From Mycobacterium pinniadriaticum (lineage in GTDB: Bacteria; Actinomycetota; Actinomycetes; Mycobacteriales; Mycobacteriaceae), in assembly GCF_026242045.1 (NCBI RefSeq), contig NZ_JAPJDO010000014.1, positions 1 to 64,000 on the forward strand: DNA of 64,000 nucleotides, given 5' to 3'. Positions 58,414 to 64,000 of the stretch are shown here, piece after piece. The notes below the pieces were generated by a model, which was not told the DNA's origin, ran no database searches, and worked only from the letters and a program-made list of their open reading frames with translations. Each line of letters starts with the position of its first letter. Within the stretch, counting starts at the first letter, position 1. The position numbers and the translations under genes were made by a program.

Positions 58414-58530
58414 GCGCGCCGCTCCTCCTCATCGCTCGTGCCTCGCTCTGCATCGTCGCCGGCGGGCTCATGCGCGCCGCTCCTCCTCATCGCTCGTGCC
58501 TCGCTCTGCATCGTCGCCGGCGGGCTCATG
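58408..58530 (-). repeat. MIRU-like tandem repeat, 58 bp unit, two full copies
   Basis: Units begin at 58408 and 58466, identical over 58 bp, with a third truncated copy (GCTCATG) at 58524. On the minus strand each unit reads ATGAGCCCGCCGGCGACGAT, then a stretch including GATGAGGAGGAGCGGCGC and the next ATG. This is the layout of mycobacterial interspersed repetitive units, which insert at ATGA stop/start overlaps. Here the thrE stop TGA (58532-58534) overlaps an ATG, and the downstream gene starts in the last unit. Copy number can vary between strains, which would make this a VNTR typing locus. Confidence 0.8.
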
Positions 58531-58531
58531 C

Positions 58532-59878
58532 TCATGGCATCCACCGTTCGCGGTCAACCTTGGTGTCCGCTGTGCCAGCGATCAGCGCGATCTGTGGGTC
58601 GTCCCCGCGGTTGCCGGGACGGAAGACACTCCATCCGATGAGCGTTCCCAGCGCGATCGAGAAGACGGCCGCGACACTGACGCTGAGCACCTGAATGTCG
58701 TTGTGCCCGCCGGTTATCGCCTCGCCCAGCGACTCGAAACTCAACGCGCTCGGGACCAAGGCCCAGAATGCCGACAGCATCATCACGATCGCAGGCGGCG
58801 ACGTCTTGATCCGTGATGCCATCGTTGCGAACGGAACAACCAGAAACGCGCCGACCGCACCGGCGTGGGCCGACGACAGGAACAGCCCGCCGATCTTCTG
58901 TCCGACGAGTGCGACCGCGACGGCGGCGATCAGCCAGACCAGCGATCCCCGCGGCGCGGACAGATGGATGTACAAACCGATGGCGATGACGAGGATGGCC
59001 ACATAGAATGACCACGCGCCCATGGTGGGTTGGTCGTGCGGGGGGCCCGTATGCCAGGCGATGTGCAGTCCGAGGCCGACGCCGAAGACGATCAACATCA
59101 ACTGCACCACGCCGTAGATCAGGCGGCTGGCCCCGGCGACCACCGATGAGCCGGCCAACTCCATGGCACCCAGGGTCAGTGGTATGCCCGGCAGGATGGC
59201 GATCAGGGCCGGGCCGATGATGCGCAGCAGCCCGTCGCTGTTGGTTTCCTGTACCAATCCGTGGGCGAGGATCGTCACCACCGTGGCGGCGAGGGTCGGC
59301 AGCACACCCGACAACGACGGGAAGGGTCTGCCCAGCAACAGGATCACACCGACGACCGTTCCCAGCACCGCGTACGCGCCCAGTGCGGACCAGGCGGGGT
59401 TGCTGATCATTCCGAAGCCGACGGTGGTCACCGCATAGCCCGCCACGGTCGTCATCGGGCCGAAGCGGGGGCGCATCGAACGGGCTTGCCGCAGAGCCGT
59501 TATCGCGTCTGCGGGCGTGATCGCACCCATCTCGGCGAGTTCGGCGATGTCGTCGATGCGCCCTGCCAGGTTGAGCTGCGTGGTGGACTGCGTGGAGGCA
59601 TCCACCTCCGAGCCGGCGGATCCGACGCTGATGAGCAGCACCAGCGGTAGTACCACCACCCGGACATCGCTGCGGGTATACCGCTTGGCCACGGTTAGTA
59701 GTCGCGTGGCCACAACGTGTGTGGGCTGCTCGACTTCCACCAGGGCCATGCCGAGTTCACGGAGCATCGCGGCGACTTCGGCGTCGTCGTGGCCGTCGGG
59801 GTCGGCGACGGTGCCGGGCACCTCTTTGCGAAGCGCGCGAAGTGCGCCGCGCGCCCGGTGGCTGAGGATCTGGCTCAT
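58532..59878 (-). CDS. ThrE-family threonine/serine exporter
   Basis: A 448-residue membrane protein. The N-terminal soluble half (EVAAMLRELGMALVEVEQPTHVV, VLPLVLLISVGSAGSEVD) is the amphipathic ThrE N-domain, and residues about 150-430 hold ten hydrophobic helices, including the pattern ILPGIPLTLGAMELAGSSVVAGASRLIYGVVQL. ThrE exports threonine and serine by proton antiport in Corynebacterium. The ATG at 59878 (MSQILSHRARG) is used; the frame upstream belongs to the spacer. A deleted paralogue lies at 57014-57475. It diverges from tcrX. Confidence 0.88.
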   Translation of the reverse strand: MSQILSHRARGALRALRKEVPGTVADPDGHDDAEVAAMLRELGMALVEVEQPTHVVATRLLTVAKRYTRSDVRVVVLPLVLLISVGSAGSEVDASTQSTTQLNLAGRIDDIAELAEMGAITPADAITALRQARSMRPRFGPMTTVAGYAVTTVGFGMISNPAWSALGAYAVLGTVVGVILLLGRPFPSLSGVLPTLAATVVTILAHGLVQETNSDGLLRIIGPALIAILPGIPLTLGAMELAGSSVVAGASRLIYGVVQLMLIVFGVGLGLHIAWHTGPPHDQPTMGAWSFYVAILVIAIGLYIHLSAPRGSLVWLIAAVAVALVGQKIGGLFLSSAHAGAVGAFLVVPFATMASRIKTSPPAIVMMLSAFWALVPSALSFESLGEAITGGHNDIQVLSVSVAAVFSIALGTLIGWSVFRPGNRGDDPQIALIAGTADTKVDRERWMP

Positions 59879-60013
59879 GTGGCCGATTGTGGTCACCGAA
59901 CCTGAGCGGTTCCCACCGGTGGCGGGCGACGGGCACCGGCCGGCCGAGGACTGACGGTGTTTGCCCACGTCATGACCGGCCGCAGAGTTCAGCAGATCCT
60001 CAGAACCCACGTT

Positions 60014-60046
60014 TTCATAGCGCACACATAGCAATGCCATAGGAAC
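60014..60046 (+). promoter_or_regulatory. Three 11-bp-phased CATAG repeats upstream of the response regulator
   Basis: CATAG occurs at 60016-60020, 60027-60031 and 60038-60042, exactly 11 bp apart, 34 bp before the ATG at 60076. One helical turn between repeats is the usual spacing of OmpR/PhoB-family binding sites, so the response regulator downstream is the obvious candidate, that is, autoregulation. Binding is inferred; the repeats are seen directly. Confidence 0.7.
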
Positions 60047-60075
60047 GGCTCATCGACGCTCTCATACTGGAGGAC

Positions 60076-60810
60076 ATGACCTCTTCAGCGGCCGAACGTG
60101 TGGTGATGCGCCGCGCCGACGGAAATCCGATCACGGTGCTGGTCGTCGACGACGAAGCCGTGCTCGCCGAGATGGTGTCGATGGCCCTGCGCTACGAGGG
60201 CTGGACCATCGCCACCGCCGGCGACGGCGCGTCGGCGATCACGGCGGCGCGCGGCTCGCGCCCGGATGCGGTGGTGCTCGACGTCATGCTGCCCGATATG
60301 AGCGGGCTGGACGTGCTGCGCAAACTACGCGAGCAGAACCCCCAACTGCCGGTGCTCCTGCTGACCGCCAAGGATGCGCTCGAGGACCGCATCGCCGGCC
60401 TGACCGCGGGCGGCGACGACTACGTCACCAAACCTTTCTCGATCGAAGAGGTCGTGCTGCGGCTGCGGGCGTTGCTGCGCCGCACCGGTGTCACAACCGA
60501 GGACAGTGGCGCCCAGATCGTGGTCGGGGATCTGGTGCTCGACGAGGACAGCCACGAGGTGACGCGGGGCGGCGACCTGATCTCGCTCACGTCGACCGAA
60601 TTCGAGCTCCTCCGATTCCTCATGCGCAATCCCAAGCGGGTGTTGTCGAAAGCCCAGATTCTGGACCGGGTTTGGAGCTACGATTTTGGCGGTCGGTCCA
60701 ACATCGTCGAGCTCTACATCTCATACCTGCGCAAGAAGATCGACAGCGGGCGCGATCCGATGATCCACACGTTGCGCGGCGCAGGCTATGTTCTCAAACC
60801 TGCGAGCTAG
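60076..60810 (+). CDS. tcrX: OmpR-family response regulator (TcrX-like)
   Basis: A 244-residue two-domain regulator. The receiver domain (about 20-130) has DDE acidic residues, the phospho-acceptor Asp69 in VVLDVMLPDMSG, LLTAKDALEDRIAGL and the conserved Lys in YVTKPFS. The C-terminal winged helix (about 145-243) has LTSTEFELLRFLMRNPKRVLSKAQILDRVW and SYLRKKID. Mtb tcrX-tcrY (Rv3765c-Rv3764c) lies in this part of the synteny, supporting the symbol; TrcR and MprA are similar alternatives. A kinase gene overlaps the 3' end by 23 bp. Confidence 0.85.
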   Translation: MTSSAAERVVMRRADGNPITVLVVDDEAVLAEMVSMALRYEGWTIATAGDGASAITAARGSRPDAVVLDVMLPDMSGLDVLRKLREQNPQLPVLLLTAKDALEDRIAGLTAGGDDYVTKPFSIEEVVLRLRALLRRTGVTTEDSGAQIVVGDLVLDEDSHEVTRGGDLISLTSTEFELLRFLMRNPKRVLSKAQILDRVWSYDFGGRSNIVELYISYLRKKIDSGRDPMIHTLRGAGYVLKPAS

Positions 60811-62290
60811 CACCTGGTCGCTGAGTGCCCGGCTGCTCATTGGTCAGGTCTGCCTGCTGCTGGCGGTCTGCCTCGGCATCGGCGCGGTGACGGTGCTGGC
60901 GCTCCATCAATATCTGGTCGGTGAGGTCGACGCTCAGCTGCGCGAAACGGCGCACCGCTCGGCGATCATCTACGGCGAACCTCTGCCGCCACCGCCGCCC
61001 TCGGTAATGCGAGACAACCGGCCGCCGTGGCCGCGGCCCGGCCCGGGCCCTGAGTTTCTGGACGCTCCCGGTCAGCCGATCGGCATGGTGGCGGCTGTCA
61101 TCAGCAACGGGACCACCACCGATGGGGGCCTGCTCGGCCCCGGTGGGGTGCGGGCGGCGTTGCCGCCCGCCGTGATGGCCCAACTTGCGCAGAACGACGG
61201 TCAACGCCATCCGGTGACCCGCAACCTCGAGGGGCTGGGCCCGTACCGACTGGTATCGGTGCGCAGCAGGCTGACCGGCGAGACGCTGGTGATCGGGCTG
61301 AGTATGGGCAATGTCAACGCGACGTTGCTGCGGGTGGCGCTGATCTTCGCGGTGGTCACCGTGGCCGCGTTGGCGGCGGCCACGACTGCGGGCATCCTGA
61401 TCAATCGCCGCGCACTGGCGCCGCTGACCCGAGTGGTGGCGACCGCGGGCGAGGTCGCGAACCTACCGCTGGACCGTGGCGAGGTAGCGCTTCCCGTGCG
61501 CGTACCCGAACCCGATGCGAATCCCTATACCGAGGTTGGCCGACTGGGCCTGGCGCTGAACCGGATGCTCGACCACATCTCGGCCGCACTGTCGACGCGG
61601 CAGGCCAGCGAGAGCAGGGTGCGCCAGTTCGTCGCCGACGCCAGCCACGAGCTGCGCACGCCGCTGGCCGCGATCCGCGGCTATACCGAACTGGCACAGC
61701 GCAAAAGGAACCAGGTGCCCGGCGACGTCGCGCACGCGATGGGCCGGGTGGAGTCCGAAGCCGAACGGATGACCCAGCTCGTCGAGGACCTGCTGCTGCT
61801 GGCACGACTGGACTCCGGCCGCCCGCTGGAGCGCGAACCGGTCGACCTGTCGCGGTTGTCGGCTGACGTCGCCAGCGATGCCCATATCGCCGGGCCGGAC
61901 CACCAGTGGAACCTCGACGTGCCCACGGATCCGCTCTACGTCACCGGTGACGACGCCCGGTTGCACCAGGTGGTGGCGAACCTGCTGGCCAACGCCCGAA
62001 CCCACACACCGCCGGGGACTTCGGTGACGCTGTCGCTGCACGCCGAGTCGGACCAGGCGGTGTTGCGGGTGGCCGATGACGGTCCGGGCATCCCGGCCGA
62101 GTTGCAGTCCGAGGTGTTCGAGCGCTTTGCCCGCGGTGACACGTCGCGCTCCCGCAAGGGCGGATCCACCGGGCTGGGTCTGGCGATCGCCTCGGCCGTG
62201 GTGCGCGCGCACGGCGGCAGCATCGAACTGCGTAGCGTCCCCGGCTGGACCGAGTTCACGGTGCGGTTGCCCCGCGCGGCGCAAACGTGA
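60788..62290 (+). CDS. tcrY: Membrane sensor histidine kinase (TcrY-like)
   Basis: A 500-residue kinase with two transmembrane segments (about 14-37 and 175-200), an extracytoplasmic Pro-rich domain (GEPLPPPPPS, PWPRPGPGPEF), a HAMP region near 201-260 (LTRVVATAGEVANLPLD), HisKA with His287 in DASHELRTPLAAIRGYTEL, and an HATPase_c domain with NLLANARTH (N box), DDGPGIP (G1) and GLGLAIASAVV (G2). It is the partner of the regulator whose gene it overlaps. Its stimulus is not visible. The next gene overlaps by 4 bp (GTGA), so a glycosyltransferase belongs to the operon. Confidence 0.88.
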   Translation: MFSNLRASTWSLSARLLIGQVCLLLAVCLGIGAVTVLALHQYLVGEVDAQLRETAHRSAIIYGEPLPPPPPSVMRDNRPPWPRPGPGPEFLDAPGQPIGMVAAVISNGTTTDGGLLGPGGVRAALPPAVMAQLAQNDGQRHPVTRNLEGLGPYRLVSVRSRLTGETLVIGLSMGNVNATLLRVALIFAVVTVAALAAATTAGILINRRALAPLTRVVATAGEVANLPLDRGEVALPVRVPEPDANPYTEVGRLGLALNRMLDHISAALSTRQASESRVRQFVADASHELRTPLAAIRGYTELAQRKRNQVPGDVAHAMGRVESEAERMTQLVEDLLLLARLDSGRPLEREPVDLSRLSADVASDAHIAGPDHQWNLDVPTDPLYVTGDDARLHQVVANLLANARTHTPPGTSVTLSLHAESDQAVLRVADDGPGIPAELQSEVFERFARGDTSRSRKGGSTGLGLAIASAVVRAHGGSIELRSVPGWTEFTVRLPRAAQT

Positions 62291-64000
62291 TCTGGGTCCG
62301 GCGCTATGGCGGGCTGGCGGTGCTACTGGTGGCGACGGCCGTGCTGTATGTGTGGAATCTGGGTGCTAGTGGTTGGGCCAATCCGTTCTATTCGGCTGCG
62401 GCCCAGGCAGGTTCGGAGAACTGGCGGGCATGGCTGTTCGGTTCCAGCGATGCCGCCAACGCGATTACCGTGGACAAGACGCCCGCCGCGCTCTGGGTGA
62501 CGGGCCTGTCGGCTCGGCTGTTCGGGGTGACTCCGTGGAGCATCCTGGTGCCGCAGGCAGTGGCCGGGGTCGCGGCGGTCGCGGTCTTGTATATGGCGGT
62601 GCGCCGGGTCAGCGGGCCGTGGGCGGGTCTGTTGGCCGGTGCGGTGCTGACGTTGACACCCGCTGCGGCACTGATGTTCCGGTTCAACAACCCCGATGCG
62701 CTGCTGGTGCTTTCGCTCGTCGTCGCCGCCTATTTCACCCAGCGGGCGCTTGACCGTGACGCGGCGTGGTGGTGGTTGCCGCTGGCCGGTGTGGCGGTGG
62801 GGGTCGGGTTCCTGGCCAAGATGCTGCAGGCCTTCTTGGTGCTGCCCGCGCTGGCGGTGGTGTTCCTGGTCGCCGCCGATGCGCCGATGCGGGCCCGGCT
62901 GGTACGGCTGAGCGCCGCGGCGGGGGCGCTGGTGGTCTCGGCTGGCTGGTATCTGCTCCTGGTCGCACTGTGGCCAGTGAGTGCGCGGCCCTACATCGGC
63001 GGCTCGCAGCACAACTCCATCATGGAATTGGCCCTGGGCTACAACGGTTTGGGCCGCTTGACCGGGGACGAGACGGGTGGCCTGGGAAACCTGAACCAGG
63101 ACGCCGGCTGGGCGCGGCTGTTTGGTGCGGAGATGGGTACCTACATCGCGTGGCTGCTGCCGGCCGCGGTCGTCGCGATCGTCGCCGGTCTGGTGATCAC
63201 CCGGCAGGCCCCCCGCACCGATGCCACTCGCGCGGCACTGATGCTGTGGGGCGGCTGGTTGGCGATCACCGCGGTGGTGTTCAGCTTCGCCAACGGCATC
63301 CTGCACCCGTACTACACCATGGCGCTGGCCCCGGCGGTCGGTGCCGGCCTGGCGATCGGCACGGCCGAGCTGTGGCGGCGCCGCACCGACGTCCGGGCTG
63401 CGACCACGCTGACGGGGATGCTCGCGATTACCGTCGTCTTGGCCTTAATTCTGCTGCAACGGGATTCGCAATGGTTGCCGTGGTTGCGGATTGTGATCGT
63501 GGTCGGTGGCATCGCCGCCGCGGTGCTATTGCTGGTGGTGGGCCGCCTGCCCCGACGAGTGGGGTTCGGCGTCGGGGCGCTGGCACTGGTCGCCGCACTG
63601 GCCGGACCACTCGCCTTCGTTCTGGCCACCGTCGCTGCGCCGCACAGCGGTGCCATCCCGTCGGTGGGCCCCGCCAGCGGGCGAGCTGGCCCACCGGGAG
63701 GCATGTTCGAAGCACCCCGACCCGGCGCCGGGCTGACGGCGGCACTGGCCCAGGATTCTGACGAATACACCTGGGCCGCAGCTGTTATCGGATCGAGCAA
63801 TGCCGCCGGATACCAGCTCGCCACCGGATTGCCGGTGATGGCCGTCGGTGGTTTCAACGGTACCGACCCGGCCCCGACCCTCGAGCAGTTCCAGTCCTAC
63901 GTCGAGCAGCGGCGCATCCACTGGTTCGTGCACAGCGCCATGCCCGGATTCATGTTCGGCAACCGGTCCGGCAGCGATGCCGCCGAACAGATCCAGCGCT
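62287..64000 (+). CDS. ArnT/PMT-family (GT39/GT83) membrane glycosyltransferase, 3' truncated by window
   Basis: The reading frame opens at GTG 62287, overlapping tcrY, and stays open to the end of the window (571 codons shown). It starts with a membrane helix (GGLAVLLVATAVLYVWNL), then FYSAAAQAGSENWRAWLFGSSDAANAITVDKTPAALWVTGLSARLFG, which is the ArnT-type first external loop with the acidic and DK residues of lipid-linked sugar transferases. Several further helices follow, and the visible C-terminal part includes DEYTWAAAVIGSSNAAGYQLATG. It probably moves a sugar from a polyprenyl-phosphate carrier to a cell-wall acceptor. Co-translation with a sensor kinase suggests envelope-stress control. 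Confidence 0.82.
   Translation, partial: MIWVRRYGGLAVLLVATAVLYVWNLGASGWANPFYSAAAQAGSENWRAWLFGSSDAANAITVDKTPAALWVTGLSARLFGVTPWSILVPQAVAGVAAVAVLYMAVRRVSGPWAGLLAGAVLTLTPAAALMFRFNNPDALLVLSLVVAAYFTQRALDRDAAWWWLPLAGVAVGVGFLAKMLQAFLVLPALAVVFLVAADAPMRARLVRLSAAAGALVVSAGWYLLLVALWPVSARPYIGGSQHNSIMELALGYNGLGRLTGDETGGLGNLNQDAGWARLFGAEMGTYIAWLLPAAVVAIVAGLVITRQAPRTDATRAALMLWGGWLAITAVVFSFANGILHPYYTMALAPAVGAGLAIGTAELWRRRTDVRAATTLTGMLAITVVLALILLQRDSQWLPWLRIVIVVGGIAAAVLLLVVGRLPRRVGFGVGALALVAALAGPLAFVLATVAAPHSGAIPSVGPASGRAGPPGGMFEAPRPGAGLTAALAQDSDEYTWAAAVIGSSNAAGYQLATGLPVMAVGGFNGTDPAPTLEQFQSYVEQRRIHWFVHSAMPGFMFGNRSGSDAAEQIQR

Noticed and set aside
1-64000. CRISPR arrays, IS elements and prophage genes
   Set aside because: No regularly spaced repeats, transposase or phage structural genes were seen. 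The only repeats are the 9 bp coding tandem, the 58 bp MIRU-like unit, the CATAG triplet and the TetR palindromes.

Overview
This 64 kb window is chromosomal DNA of a mycobacterium, most likely a Mycolicibacterium-type species. It is GC-rich throughout and carries the mycolic acid condensation genes, the arabinogalactan genes and a mycobacterial proteasome activator. Gene order follows the M. tuberculosis (Mtb) segment from Rv3803c down to about Rv3761c, interrupted by blocks that Mtb lacks at these positions. Homology calls come from reading the translated sequence and from remembered family features; no database search was run.

Region 1 (1-10951, + strand) is the mycolate assembly cluster: the 3' end of an fbpD/MPT51 gene, a DUF732 lipoprotein, the Culp6 esterase (Rv3802c), then fadD32, pks13 and accD4. 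FadD32 activates the meromycolate chain, AccD4 carboxylates the alpha branch and Pks13 condenses them. The fadD32 leader can fold into a 16 bp RNA hairpin. Region 2 (10956-18916) is a block not expected at this position in Mtb: a peroxiredoxin-like protein, a run of closely spaced genes (molybdopterin oxidoreductase, SCO6745-like protein, D-rich repeat protein, RDD membrane protein, Ser/Thr kinase), a secreted Gly/Pro/Asn protein and an APC permease.

Region 3 (18982-33304, - strand) is the arabinan operon, transcribed gtrA, dprE1, dprE2, aftA, embC, embA, embB. DprE1 has Ala where the benzothiazinone-reactive Cys387 of Mtb normally sits. Region 4 (33358-37400) is an accessory and decaying patch: an HD hydrolase, a SHOCT protein with two compensating frameshifts, a flavin/PPOX protein, a remnant of a PLP aminotransferase and a 13E12-type HNH gene. 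Region 5 (37441-42532, - strand) holds the galactan genes wzt, glfT1 and wzm, plus bpa and an Rv3779-like glycosyltransferase.

Region 6 (42630-50516) has a cysteine-desulfurase-like protein without its PLP lysine, a quinone reductase, a MarR regulator, tRNA-Ser(UGA), echA21, cysE-cysK, a DinB-type protein, hisC2, tRNA-Ser(GCU) and tRNA-Arg(ACG). Region 7 (50518-59878) has a flavin monooxygenase pair divergent from its probable TetR regulator with two operator palindromes, small proteins, an SDR/acyl-CoA dehydrogenase/phosphotransferase operon, and an intact thrE-type exporter gene beside the wreck of a second copy. A MIRU-like 58 bp tandem repeat lies at the thrE stop codon. Region 8 (60076-64000, + strand) is a two-component system (TcrX/TcrY type) with three 11-bp-phased repeats before it, followed by a glycosyltransferase that runs off the window.

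No gene-free stretch exceeds 300 bases. The longest are 1911-2156 (fadD32 leader), 17151-17416 and 45505-45772; in the last two I see no gene. No insertion sequence, prophage or CRISPR array was found.
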